Origin: Clostridia bacterium
Lineage (GTDB): Bacteria; Bacillota; Clostridia; Oscillospirales; CAG-272
Assembly (NCBI GenBank): GCA_017502975.1
Contig: JAFVTV010000044.1
Location: forward strand, 1 to 53,033
Length of the DNA stretch: 53,033 bases
Direction of reading: 5' to 3'
The translations under genes and the position numbers were made by a program. Positions 15,511 through 23,344 of this stretch are shown here, in pieces. The notes below the pieces were generated by a model. That model was given only the letters and a program-made list of their open reading frames with translations. It had not been told where the DNA came from and did not search any database. How positions within the stretch are numbered: the stretch's first letter is position 1; every line of letters begins with the position of its first letter.

Positions 15511-16674
15511 ATGAACGATACTGAAAAAAAGCCAATTGACCTGAGTGAACTGCGTCGCGAGATCGACCGCATCGACACCGACCTTGTTTCACTTTTTGCG
15601 GCACGCATGCGCGCAAGTGCAGGTGTTGCCGAATACAAGCGTGCCTCGGGCATGGCAGTAACCGACCCCGTACGAGAGGCGGCACTGCTTGACCGTGTGG
15701 CGGCAATGTCGCCTGCTGAAACTGCCGATTACACACGCACGCTTTACACCAACATCCTTTCCCTTTCCCGCGCCTATCAGCACGCAAGGCTTGGCAATGG
15801 ATCACCGCTTTCAAAAATGATCGCACGCGCGACTGCCCAAACGCCTAAAACCTTCCCCGCAACTGCTAAAGTCGCTTGTCAGGGAACGGACGGCGCTTAC
15901 TCCTGCAAGGCTGCCGAGCGGCTGTTTGAGTGCCCCGACATTCAGCATTACGCGCATTTTGCCGATGTGTTTACCGCAATTGAGCGCGAGGAATGCCGCT
16001 ACGGCGTTCTGCCCATTGAAAACAGCACGGCAGGATCTGTCACGGAGATCTACGATCTCATGTCAAAGCACCGCTTTTACATTGTACGCGCGCTAAGGCT
16101 TGATATTGACCACTGCTTACTCGCCAAACGGGGTGCGAAATTGCAAGATATTACCGAGATCGTTTCGCACAAGCAGGCGCTTATGCAATGCGCCGCATTT
16201 CTTGCAAAGCATCCGCACGTAAAAGTGACAGAAATGGCAAATACGGCAGTTGCCGCACGGTATGCGGCGCAAAGCAATGGCAGCGTTGCCGCGATCGCAG
16301 GACGCGACTGTGCCTCGCTATACGACCTTGATCTTCTTGCAGAGGAGATCTGCGACAGCACGCACAACCGCACGCGCTTTATTTGCATTTCCAAAGCACC
16401 TGAAATTTATGATGGAGCTGACAAGACCAGCCTTATCCTTACTATCCCACATAAACCCGGTGCGCTCTCTCGCTTGCTTACGCGCTTTGATGCGCTGCGC
16501 ATCAATCTTACCAAGCTTGAATCACGCCCGATACCCGACCGCGACTTTGAATTCCGCTTCTATTTTGATCTGGTAGCACCCGCAAATTCCCCCGCGCTCT
16601 CGCATCTGTTGGCGGAGCTGTGCGGTGAGCACGAGGAATTCCGCTACCTTGGCACATACGCTGAAATACAATGA
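15511..16674 (+). CDS. pheA: Bifunctional chorismate mutase / prephenate dehydratase (P-protein)
   Basis: A 387-residue fusion. An AroQ-type chorismate mutase (about 10-95) has the LRREIDRIDTDLVSLFAARM helix and a downstream Lys. The prephenate dehydratase domain (about 120-300) contains GTDGAYSCKAAE, YGVLPIENSTAGSV and the NRTRF motif. A C-terminal ACT domain (about 305-385) has IPHKPGALSRLL and ESRP, the usual phenylalanine-binding and feedback region. The product is phenylpyruvate. GATGAGGT precedes ATG 15511, 5 bp after aroC. Confidence 0.95.
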   Translation: MNDTEKKPIDLSELRREIDRIDTDLVSLFAARMRASAGVAEYKRASGMAVTDPVREAALLDRVAAMSPAETADYTRTLYTNILSLSRAYQHARLGNGSPLSKMIARATAQTPKTFPATAKVACQGTDGAYSCKAAERLFECPDIQHYAHFADVFTAIEREECRYGVLPIENSTAGSVTEIYDLMSKHRFYIVRALRLDIDHCLLAKRGAKLQDITEIVSHKQALMQCAAFLAKHPHVKVTEMANTAVAARYAAQSNGSVAAIAGRDCASLYDLDLLAEEICDSTHNRTRFICISKAPEIYDGADKTSLILTIPHKPGALSRLLTRFDALRINLTKLESRPIPDRDFEFRFYFDLVAPANSPALSHLLAELCGEHEEFRYLGTYAEIQ

Positions 16675-16681
16675 GGTTTAT

Positions 16682-17926
16682 ATGGCAGTTCAAGAGAAAA
16701 AACAGTTACGGGCGGGGCTGATCGGCGCGCATTTGTCGCACAGCTTTTCACCGCAGATCCACAGGGCACTTGCCGATTATGAATACCGCTTAATCGAACT
16801 TGAAAAGAGCGAACTGGGCGATTTTTTGACGGGACATGAATTTGATGCCCTTAACGTCACCGTGCCCTACAAAAAGGATGTTATCCCCTATCTTGCACGC
16901 CTTTCTGACACCGCCGCACGTATCGGCGCTGTCAACACCATCGTGCGCGAGCAGGACGGATCGCTTACGGGCTATAATACCGATTACGAAGGTCTTACAG
17001 ACCTTATTATGGATCTCGGCGTGCCGCTTGCCGATAAAAAGGTGCTTGTGCTGGGCTCGGGCGGCGCCTCACGCACCGCCCTTACCGTAGCAACCGATAT
17101 GGGCGCCAAGTCAGTTGTCGTGATCTCGCGCAGCGGCGAGGATCATTACGGCAATCTTGACAAGCACAGCGATGCCGCCATCATCATCAATACAACTCCT
17201 GTTGGCATGTATCCAAACACCAAAGAGGCACCGCTCTCCCTTTCGCATTTCCCGCAACTTGAGGCGGTGATCGATTTGATCTACAATCCCGCACGCACCG
17301 CTCTTCTACAGGATGCCGCGGCGCGTGGTATTCCCTGCCGAAACGGACTTTTGATGCTGGTGTCGCAGGCGCGTCGTGCGGCAGAGCTCTTTTTGGGCAC
17401 TACCGTTTCTCGCACGCTTTCTAAAAAAATTGCCGCCGATATGACAAAGGAAACCGAAAATATCGTTCTTATCGGCATGCCCGGATGCGGCAAAAGCACG
17501 CTTGGCAAGCTGCTTGCAAAGACGCTTGGACGCACTTTTGTTGATGCAGATGACGCTCTTGTAAAGGAAGCGGGACTGCCGATACCCGAGATCTTCCGTC
17601 AAGAGGGCGAGGTCGGCTTTCGCAAGCGCGAATCCAAGATCCTTGAGGCGCTGGGGCGCGAAAAGGGACAGGTGATCGCCACGGGCGGTGGATGTGTGAC
17701 GGTGGCGGAAAATTATTTCTCGCTCCGCCAAAACGGAACAATTCTTTTTCTTGACATTGACCCCAAGGGGCTTCCAACCGATGGCAGACCCCTTTCAAGC
17801 GCACGCTCGCCCGAGGTGCTGTACCGCGAGCGCTTACCGCTTTACAAAAAATTTGCCGATATCACCGTTACAATCACGCGTGATATAAACGAAAACCTAA
17901 AACGCATCAAGGAGGCACTGAAATGA
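16682..17926 (+). CDS. aroE-aroK: Shikimate dehydrogenase-shikimate kinase fusion (AroE-AroK)
   Basis: A 414-residue two-domain protein. Residues 1 to about 245 are AroE: the SHSFSPQIHRAL motif (19-30), catalytic K64 in NVTVPYK, D101 in NTDYEG, the NADP Rossmann loop LGSGGASRTA (124-133), and GLLMLVSQA near 222-230. Residues about 258-414 are shikimate kinase: P-loop GMPGCGKST (265-273), substrate residues in FVDADD and FRKRES, and TGGGCV (334-339). The AroE Rossmann part between residues 145 and 168 looks short for the family. The fusion joins two consecutive steps, 3-dehydroshikimate to shikimate to shikimate-3-phosphate. The start, 7 bp after pheA, is set by the GAGG overlapping the pheA stop. 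The end overlaps aroQ by ATGA. Confidence 0.95.
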   Translation: MAVQEKKQLRAGLIGAHLSHSFSPQIHRALADYEYRLIELEKSELGDFLTGHEFDALNVTVPYKKDVIPYLARLSDTAARIGAVNTIVREQDGSLTGYNTDYEGLTDLIMDLGVPLADKKVLVLGSGGASRTALTVATDMGAKSVVVISRSGEDHYGNLDKHSDAAIIINTTPVGMYPNTKEAPLSLSHFPQLEAVIDLIYNPARTALLQDAAARGIPCRNGLLMLVSQARRAAELFLGTTVSRTLSKKIAADMTKETENIVLIGMPGCGKSTLGKLLAKTLGRTFVDADDALVKEAGLPIPEIFRQEGEVGFRKRESKILEALGREKGQVIATGGGCVTVAENYFSLRQNGTILFLDIDPKGLPTDGRPLSSARSPEVLYRERLPLYKKFADITVTITRDINENLKRIKEALK

Positions 17927-18354
17927 AGTTGCTTGTGATCAACGGGCCAAATCTTAACATGCTTGGCATCCGTGAGCCCGAAATATACGGCGCACAGAAT
18001 TACGCGGCGCTTTGCGCCTACATCAAAGATGCCGCCGCCGAGGCAGGGGCATCCTGCGAGATCTACCAATCGAACCACGAGGGCGCTATTGTAGATAAGA
18101 TCCAAGAAGCATACGGCAGCTTTGATGGCATTGTGATAAATCCCGCCGCCTACACGCATACCAGCGTTGCCATTGCCGATGCGCTAAGCGGCGTAGCGAT
18201 CCCAACAGTGGAAGTGCATTTATCAGACGTAATGCAACGCGAGAGTTTTCGCCACCACTCCTTTGTTGCACCGATCGCTAAAAAAACCTATATGGGGCTT
18301 GGCTTTGAGGGATATAAAAAAGCCATTCGCTATCTTGTGAAAAACGAGGAATAA
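17923..18354 (+). CDS. aroQ: Type II 3-dehydroquinate dehydratase
   Basis: A 143-residue cytoplasmic enzyme, typically dodecameric, dehydrating 3-dehydroquinate. The motifs INGPNLNMLGIREPEIYG (about 5-22), YQSNHEGAIVDKI, NPAAYTHTSVAIADAL and VEVHLSDVMQRESFRHHS (catalytic His region) are all present, and the length is typical. Last gene of the aromatic operon; it overlaps the aroE-aroK stop by ATGA and is followed by a strong terminator. Confidence 0.97.
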   Translation: MKLLVINGPNLNMLGIREPEIYGAQNYAALCAYIKDAAAEAGASCEIYQSNHEGAIVDKIQEAYGSFDGIVINPAAYTHTSVAIADALSGVAIPTVEVHLSDVMQRESFRHHSFVAPIAKKTYMGLGFEGYKKAIRYLVKNEE

Positions 18355-18365
18355 CCAAAATAAAG

Positions 18366-18405
18366 GGAAGCGCGGGGATCATGCAAAGAAGATCCCCGCG
18401 CTTCC
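18366..18405 (+). terminator. Strong terminator of the aromatic operon
   Basis: A 15-bp perfect stem (GGAAGCGCGGGGATC and complement) with a 10-nt loop, followed by TTTTGTTTTTCTTTTTC. Confidence 0.92.
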
Positions 18406-18559
18406 TTTTGTTTTTCTTTTTCTGCTTATTCGACATTTCCAAACATTTTATTGTATTTTCCAATTTTACGGTATTCGTTTTCCATTTTTACTTTTGTGAT
18501 TTTCTCGATTTCATCCGACAACAGCCAAGAAATTTCGCGTTTTCAAAAAACTGCTTTTT

Positions 18560-18591
18560 GGGGCGACGCCAAAAGCCTTTGGCATCGCCCC
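18560..18591. terminator. Terminator of the yab/sporulation gene block
   Basis: GGGGCGA-C-GCCAAA pairs with TTTGGC-A-TCGCCCC, with one mismatch. It lies just past the minus-strand gene ending at 18604 and can also stop leftover plus-strand transcription. The 150 bp between this and the aromatic terminator are AT-rich with no gene seen. Confidence 0.75.
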
Positions 18592-18603
18592 GCCTTTTTG
18601 TCT

Positions 18604-18816
18604 TCAGCTATGATAAATTTTAACACTTAAAATGCTATCCACGCGCTCCACCTTTACCACGCGCTTGCCTGTGCGATCGGTGTAAAAGATCTTGATCCAC
18701 TCATCGTCAATATCAAGCACCTCACAAACGATATCGGCGCTGCCCGTAAGGTATTCCGCCTCATCGTTTTTAATGCTGCAGCAGCAGTTTTTAAGCCCAA
18801 GTAACATGTCAGACAT
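18604..18816 (-). CDS. Small hypothetical protein, possibly Sm/SH3-like
   Basis: A 70-residue protein with a Cys run (K-N-C-C-C-S) near residues 10-15. A predicted beta-rich segment follows with the pattern DIVCEVLDIDDEWIKIFYTD, then KRVVKVERVDSILSVKI. It resembles the short beta-barrel proteins annotated DUF6897 in Clostridia, but this match is from memory. ATG 18816 is preceded by GAGGGGGA at 8-nt spacing; the open frame upstream lacks a site. It is the last gene before the block terminator and may be expressed with the yabP/yabQ genes. Confidence 0.6.
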   Translation of the reverse strand: MSDMLLGLKNCCCSIKNDEAEYLTGSADIVCEVLDIDDEWIKIFYTDRTGKRVVKVERVDSILSVKIYHS

Positions 18817-18943
18817 AACAAAAATCCCCCTCATGCAAAAATAGAACGGTTGAAGGGTGCGCCACAAAAAAGCACACTCTAAAGCCGACACTTCCATTTT
18901 TTACACATCGGGGGAATCTTATGCAGTGTAAAACAAAGATTTT

Positions 18944-19147
18944 TTATAGATTTAAAGCCAATGCCTCATCAACATCATAGGCAACCGCCTTTTTTTCAAG
19001 ATCATCCTTTTTTTCATTGTTGTGGATCACCTCTGCCATACGGTTAAAGGCAATCACGACCGCAACAATAAAAATGATAACGATAAGCAAACGTATAATT
19101 AAGGTCAGGGGCGAGATCGCGCCACCCTTTTTTCTTTTTTTCGACAT
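18944..19147 (-). CDS. Short single-membrane-helix protein at the divIC position
   Basis: A 67-residue protein with a basic N-terminus (MSKKRKKGG), one transmembrane helix (about 14-35) and a short charged helix ending in LALNL. It overlaps the 3' end of yabQ by 43 bp, which is where B. subtilis has divIC. It has the start of a DivIC/FtsB layout but lacks most of the coiled coil and the C-terminal domain, being 30-40 residues shorter than usual. Either a degenerate DivIC or an unrelated small membrane protein. The start is set by the AAAAAGGA site 11 nt upstream. Confidence 0.55.
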   Translation of the reverse strand: MSKKRKKGGAISPLTLIIRLLIVIIFIVAVVIAFNRMAEVIHNNEKKDDLEKKAVAYDVDEALALNL

Positions 19148-19791
19148 ATTTTTTTCATTCCTTTTTGGGTCACATTTTTTCTTTTTGCCCGGCGTAAAAG
19201 CCCCGCCTTGGCGGCGTTTAACTGCATGCGGCACATCGTGACCGAGCGTTGCCTGCAATACAGCAAGAAAAGGCTTTTGCTGCCACGTAACATAGGCACA
19301 ACACAGAATTTCAGCAGCATGCGCCACAAAAATTTCAGCGGTAAAAGCAACAGCGTGCGCAAATAAAGCCACAGTACCGCAAGGCCGAATGCAGCATATG
19401 CAAAGAGCCTTGCTGTGCGTGCCGAAAAAAGCACGCGCCACAGTGCAAATCCCAGCAAAAGAAGAAGGAGCGCACTAATGCGGAATTTGCCGCTGTTAAA
19501 GCAAAATAAAATATAAAGCAAGTAAAGCGTTGCGAGTATGGGAAAGGCAAAATCACACAAAAAAGAAACGCCAAGCGCCCACGCACGGCGTGCGGGTGCG
19601 GCACGCCAACCAACACTGCGCAAAAGCCATGGCAAGCGGCGCTCATAAAGCGGTCTTAACGACGGGGATGGCAGATGCGCGCCCAGCAGGATACGCAGGA
19701 TCTTGCCAATGTCAGCAAGGATGCCAAGCCCGATACCGCCCAAAAGCGCCGCCAAATAAAGCGACAATTGTGCTACGGGATCGATCGTCAT
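19105..19791 (-). CDS. yabQ: Spore cortex biosynthesis protein YabQ
   Basis: A 228-residue membrane protein. The opening helix followed by GGIGLGILADIGKILR (about 18-33), further helices near 75-95 and 100-150, and a basic C-terminus fit YabQ. In B. subtilis YabQ sits in the outer forespore membrane and is needed for cortex formation. It starts 2 bp after the yabP stop. The C-terminal 40 residues are strongly basic, partly because this stretch also encodes the start of the next protein. Confidence 0.85.
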   Translation of the reverse strand: MTIDPVAQLSLYLAALLGGIGLGILADIGKILRILLGAHLPSPSLRPLYERRLPWLLRSVGWRAAPARRAWALGVSFLCDFAFPILATLYLLYILFCFNSGKFRISALLLLLLGFALWRVLFSARTARLFAYAAFGLAVLWLYLRTLLLLPLKFLWRMLLKFCVVPMLRGSKSLFLLYCRQRSVTMCRMQLNAAKAGLLRRAKRKNVTQKGMKKICRKKEKRVARSRP

Positions 19792-19793
19792 TT

Positions 19794-20090
19794 TTACCGC
19801 CTGAAACCGCTAAAAAAGCCTTTTTTCCCGATTTGATTTGTTTCGGTGTAATAAAGCCCACCGATCTTGCCGTCTATTACCAAAATACCGCGCGTCATAT
19901 CAAGCGTTCCCACACGAAGCCCTGCCCCCTCGACCGTTAACTCACCGCAAACAGTCGAAAGCACCACACATTCTTCATCAAAACTATTTACCTCTGTCAC
20001 GCCCGAGATCTCCGCGTGCTCGCGCGAAAGCAGCGAAAGGCTATGCTGCTGTGCATTTTGCCCCGCACCTGCATCCTTTAAGTCCACCAT
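19794..20090 (-). CDS. yabP: Sporulation protein YabP
   Basis: A 98-residue protein of the YabP/YqfC family. The family core is seen as HSLSLLSREHAEISGVTEVNSF, then GELTVEGAGLRVGTLDMTRG and a terminal GLYY. It acts in spore coat/cortex development in the mother cell. GGAGG precedes ATG 20090. It lies between rqcP and yabQ in the same order as in Bacillus, with a candidate sigma-E promoter upstream. Confidence 0.92.
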   Translation of the reverse strand: MVDLKDAGAGQNAQQHSLSLLSREHAEISGVTEVNSFDEECVVLSTVCGELTVEGAGLRVGTLDMTRGILVIDGKIGGLYYTETNQIGKKGFFSGFRR

Positions 20091-20119
20091 TGCTTACCTC
20101 CACCCATCGATATCGGTAA

Positions 20120-20148
20120 ACTATATGCTATAGACAGACTTTTTATGC
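20120..20148 (-). promoter_or_regulatory. Candidate sigma-E promoter of yabP-yabQ
   Basis: Minus strand: GCATAAA (20148-20142), a 14-bp spacer and CATATAGT (20127-20120). This matches the sigma-E pattern KMATATT-N14-CATACAHT at 5 of 7 and 6 of 8 positions. yabP and yabQ being sigma-E genes in B. subtilis supports it. Confidence 0.45.
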
Positions 20149-20169
20149 AAAGAGCCACAACGGGCAAAT

Positions 20170-20412
20170 TTATTCAATTACCTCGTAAAGGCTTGCGGCA
20201 TCTGCCTTGCCTGCGATCTCCTTTACCGTTGTTACGCGAATTTTCAGGGTGCGCGCGCCAAATGCCACCTCAATGACATCATTTTCCTTTACCTCGTATG
20301 ATGCCTTAGCAGGGCGGCCGTTTACGGTAACACGCGCGGCATCGCAAGCATCGTTGGCAACTGTGCGGCGCTTGATGATGCGAGATACCTTTAAATACTT
20401 ATCTAGTCTCAT
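20170..20412 (-). CDS. rqcP: S4-domain ribosome quality-control protein RqcP (YabO)
   Basis: An 80-residue S4 RNA-binding protein starting MRLDKYLKVSRIIKRRTVAN, the classic S4 loop, followed by VTVNGRPAKASYEVKENDVIEV. RqcP works with RqcH in alanine-tailing of nascent chains on stalled 50S subunits. ATG 20412 is chosen for GGAGAAGAA immediately upstream. It lies between hup and yabP, matching yabO in Bacillus. The hup terminator lies directly before its ribosome binding site. Confidence 0.92.
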   Translation of the reverse strand: MRLDKYLKVSRIIKRRTVANDACDAARVTVNGRPAKASYEVKENDVIEVAFGARTLKIRVTTVKEIAGKADAASLYEVIE

Positions 20413-20428
20413 TTCTTCTCCAAAAAAC

Positions 20429-20454
20429 ACGCGGCGAGGAAGCCCCCGCCGCGT
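20429..20454 (-). terminator. Terminator of hup
   Basis: ACGCGGCG/CGCCGCGT with a 10-nt loop, followed on the minus strand by GTTTTTTGG. The T-run merges with the rqcP ribosome binding site, so rqcP probably depends on readthrough. Confidence 0.8.
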
Positions 20455-20470
20455 ATTTTATCACATTTGA

Positions 20471-20743
20471 TTACTGAACAGCTTCTTTGAGAGCCTTGCC
20501 TGCAGCAAAGGTGGGAACCTTGGCAGCTGCAACTTCGATTGTTTCGCCGGTGCGGGGATTGCGTGCGGTTCTTGCAGCGCGAGCCTTAACGGCAAAGGTG
20601 CCAAAGCCTACAAGCTGAATTTTGTCGCCTGCTTTGAGTGCCTCTTTGATCGCATCAACAGTTGCGTTAAGGGCTGCCTCAGCATCTTTCTTGGAAAGAT
20701 CGCTCTTAGCTGCAATTACTTCGATCAGTTCTGCTTTGTTCAT
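20471..20743 (-). CDS. hup: HU-family DNA-binding protein
   Basis: A 90-residue histone-like protein. [22 protein letters not shown] starts the dimerisation helices, [22 protein letters not shown] forms the beta-arm and ends in the usual NPRTGE tip, and [14 protein letters not shown] closes it. It bends and compacts DNA. The start is ATG 20743, with AAAGGAAG in the leader. It has its own promoter and terminator inside the mazG-rqcP interval. Confidence 0.97.
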   Translation of the reverse strand: MNKAELIEVIAAKSDLSKKDAEAALNATVDAIKEALKAGDKIQLVGFGTFAVKARAARTARNPRTGETIEVAAAKVPTFAAGKALKEAVQ

Positions 20744-20807
20744 AGGTTTATACTTCCTTTCTGTTATGTTGGGAGCCGGGCGATGAATTTTATTCATCAC
20801 TAAAACC

Positions 20808-20836
20808 ATTTTACTATAAAATAAACAAAAAAGCAA
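20808..20836 (-). promoter_or_regulatory. hup promoter
   Basis: Minus strand: TTGCTT (20836-20831), a 17-bp AT-rich spacer and TAAAAT (20813-20808), 65 bp before the hup start. Confidence 0.75.
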
Positions 20837-20853
20837 TAGGAAAAATAAAAATT

Positions 20854-21681
20854 TTAGCGAAATTTCTCACAAATTTTCATTTTTTTTACATTTTTCCATA
20901 ATTTGTCCTTTTCTTCATCGCTCATATCCGCCAAATCCTGCCCCAAATCCTTGGCACACGCCTCAACAGCGGCAAATCGCGACACAAATTTGTCTGTGGC
21001 ACGGGTAAGCGCCTCCTCGGGCTCCACATTCACCAATCGCGCAAGGCTTGCCGCCGTAAAGAGAAGATCTCCTATCTCCTCCAACACCTGATCGGCATTT
21101 TGCTCAGCAAGTGCCGCCTCAATCTCCGACAACTCCTCGCGCACCTTAGACAGCACCGATGCCACATCGGGAAAATCCAGCACAGTCGCCTTCTTTCCGA
21201 TCTTTGCGGCACGCATAAGTGCCGGAAGCTGACGCGGAATGGCATTCAACTTATCCGTGACGGTATTGCGGCTTTTTTCCTCGCTTTTGATCTTTTCCCA
21301 ATTTGAAAGCACCTCAGCGACGCTGTCAGCCTTTCCTTGCCCAAACACGTGCGGATGGCGGTGGATCATTTTTCGGCAAACATCCCCCGCGATCTCATCA
21401 AAGGTGGCGCGTCCTGCCTCCTCCTCGATGCGCGCGTGCATCACGATCTGCAAAAGCGCATCACCAAGTTCCTCTCGAAGAAGTGCGGGGTCGTCATTGT
21501 CTATCGCCTCGATCACCTCATAGGTTTCCTCAATAAAATCCTTACGGAGTGACTTGTGCGTTTGCTCCATATCCCACGGGCAGCCGCCGGGTAAGCGCAA
21601 CAGTTCTACTATGCTAACCAGATCCTGAACGTTATATACGTTTTTTCCTAAGATCAACTGTAATTTTTCTTCTCTTGTCAC
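20854..21681 (-). CDS. mazG: Nucleoside triphosphate pyrophosphohydrolase MazG
   Basis: A 275-residue all-alpha NTP pyrophosphatase with two MazG domains. The first has [29 protein letters not shown], carrying the ExxE metal site, then [16 protein letters not shown]; the second has [18 protein letters not shown]. The enzyme cleans abnormal nucleotides. It starts at a GTG (21681) with GAGGTG 7 nt upstream, and this start lies 50 bp inside the end of the flippase gene. It corresponds to the C-terminal part of B. subtilis YabN; no N-terminal methylase-like domain is present. Confidence 0.94.
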   Translation of the reverse strand: MTREEKLQLILGKNVYNVQDLVSIVELLRLPGGCPWDMEQTHKSLRKDFIEETYEVIEAIDNDDPALLREELGDALLQIVMHARIEEEAGRATFDEIAGDVCRKMIHRHPHVFGQGKADSVAEVLSNWEKIKSEEKSRNTVTDKLNAIPRQLPALMRAAKIGKKATVLDFPDVASVLSKVREELSEIEAALAEQNADQVLEEIGDLLFTAASLARLVNVEPEEALTRATDKFVSRFAAVEACAKDLGQDLADMSDEEKDKLWKNVKKMKICEKFR

Positions 21682-23314
21682 GTTTTTTCACCTCACGCAA
21701 TACATTGCATTTTTCAAGCACGCGGCAGATTACGCTGCCGCAGGGCAATTCCTCTATATCCTCGACGTCAACCGCACCAAAACGCAGCGCCAGCAAGCCG
21801 TAAAAAAGCACCACAAAAAGGAGCACAAGCGGCATTTGCCATGACCGCTGTCCCAAACGGTGTAGCATACAGAAATATCCAATTCCGCCTCCAAGCACGG
21901 CAAGCAAGGCGGCAGCAAGCGGGCGCATAAGCGTACCGATTGGCACTGTACGAAGGCTTACCGTGCGTGAAAGCACTGCCATATTGATTGCCAAGACCGT
22001 CACATTGCAGGCAAGCGTGCTGATTGGCGCCCCCATAATATTGATATCCGCGCAGGTAAGCAGCGGTGCCTGAAGCAGCAACTTTACCACAGCGCCCGTA
22101 AAACTTGACCACACGGGAACCGATGCCTTGTTTGCCGCCTGCAGCGCAGCACTTGTCAGCGCAATCAAAACGGCAGGAAAAATCGCCGGTGCAAGCACCG
22201 AAAGCAGCGGTGCCGCCACCCCGACGGCTGCATCCTGCCCCGCATACAGAAGCGAAAGTATGGGCCTTGAAAAAACGGAAAGCCCAAGCGCTGCAGGAAG
22301 GGCGATCAGGGACGTTAATCGCAGTGCCCCGGCAAAAGCATCTCGCACGCCCTCCTCATCCCCCGCGGCAAACGCCGCCGTCAGTGTTGGGGTAAGCGAG
22401 AGCGTGATGGGCGCGAGCAGCGCCGGCACAAGGTTGTAAAGCGGAACGGCAAGATTGCCATAACTGCTATACATAGCGTTAGCAATACCGGGTGCAAAGC
22501 CCCCCGCTTGCAATCTGCTTGAGATGAGTGCGGTATCTACCAAACTAACAAGGCTCATCACAGAAGCGCTGACGGTAACAGGAAACGCCACGCGCAAGAT
22601 CTCACGCAGTAGCGCGCGCCGCGAGGGCATTGCGCTAAGCGGTGGCGAAAAAAGCGTTTTTCGGGCAGCAAGCAAGCAAAGGGCAAGATACAGGGCTGAA
22701 AGCAAAACGCCCAAGGTAATGCCAAAAACCGCAGCGGCAGCTACACCCGCAACGCTCACGCCACGCGATTTTGCAAAATAAGCAAGTGTAATGCCAAACA
22801 AGAGTTTGCCCACTGCCTCAATGACCTCAGACACCGCGGTTGGCACCATATTATGATGCCCCTGAAAAAGACCGCGCACGGCGCCCGTAAAAGCCGATAA
22901 CATGAGTGCGGGTGCGATCGCCATTAAGGAAAATGCCGCCTCGCGCATCGACAGCCCCGCAGCGATCTCTTTTGCAAATAAGCAAAGCGTAGCAGTACCG
23001 ACACAGCCAAACAGCAAAAATACGGCAAGTGACACACCGAAAATGCGCCCTACCGCCCCCTTACTGCCGCTTGCCACATGACGCGACACAAGCAATGACA
23101 AGGCACTCGGCAGCCCCGCCGCGGAAAGAACAAAAAGCAAGGAATAGACGTGATATGCCGACAAGAAATATGCCATACCCTCCACGCCTACGATCAGCAA
23201 AAGCGGTATTTTGTAAAAAAGCCCAATGATCTTAGCCAAAAGTGTTGCGGGGGTCAGTATCATGACCCCACGCATAAATTTTTTCTCCCGTACGGGAGAG
23301 GTTTGATCTGACAA
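21632..23314 (-). CDS. SpoVB/YabM-type polysaccharide-lipid flippase family protein
   Basis: About 560 residues with roughly 14 membrane helices of the MOP/PST flippase superfamily. The opening GVMILTPATLLAKIIGLFYKIPLL, then VEGMAYFLSAYHVYSLLF, is typical of the SpoVB/YabM branch. The C-terminal 45 residues are basic and cytoplasmic. Such proteins move lipid-linked wall precursors. Position directly before mazG matches yabM of B. subtilis. The best start is TTG 23314, because GGGGGTG lies 6 nt before it; ATG 23275 or GTG 23323 are alternatives. The gene overlaps mazG by 50 bp. Confidence 0.85.
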   Translation of the reverse strand: MSDQTSPVREKKFMRGVMILTPATLLAKIIGLFYKIPLLLIVGVEGMAYFLSAYHVYSLLFVLSAAGLPSALSLLVSRHVASGSKGAVGRIFGVSLAVFLLFGCVGTATLCLFAKEIAAGLSMREAAFSLMAIAPALMLSAFTGAVRGLFQGHHNMVPTAVSEVIEAVGKLLFGITLAYFAKSRGVSVAGVAAAAVFGITLGVLLSALYLALCLLAARKTLFSPPLSAMPSRRALLREILRVAFPVTVSASVMSLVSLVDTALISSRLQAGGFAPGIANAMYSSYGNLAVPLYNLVPALLAPITLSLTPTLTAAFAAGDEEGVRDAFAGALRLTSLIALPAALGLSVFSRPILSLLYAGQDAAVGVAAPLLSVLAPAIFPAVLIALTSAALQAANKASVPVWSSFTGAVVKLLLQAPLLTCADINIMGAPISTLACNVTVLAINMAVLSRTVSLRTVPIGTLMRPLAAALLAVLGGGIGYFCMLHRLGQRSWQMPLVLLFVVLFYGLLALRFGAVDVEDIEELPCGSVICRVLEKCNVLREVKKRDKRRKITVDLRKKRI

Positions 23315-23344
23315 GCGTATCACCCCCAACACGGGGCGCGCTAT

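Noticed and set aside
18410..18558. AT-rich gap after the aromatic operon examined for a small RNA or promoter
   Set aside because: No convincing -35/-10 pair or stable structure other than the two terminators was seen.
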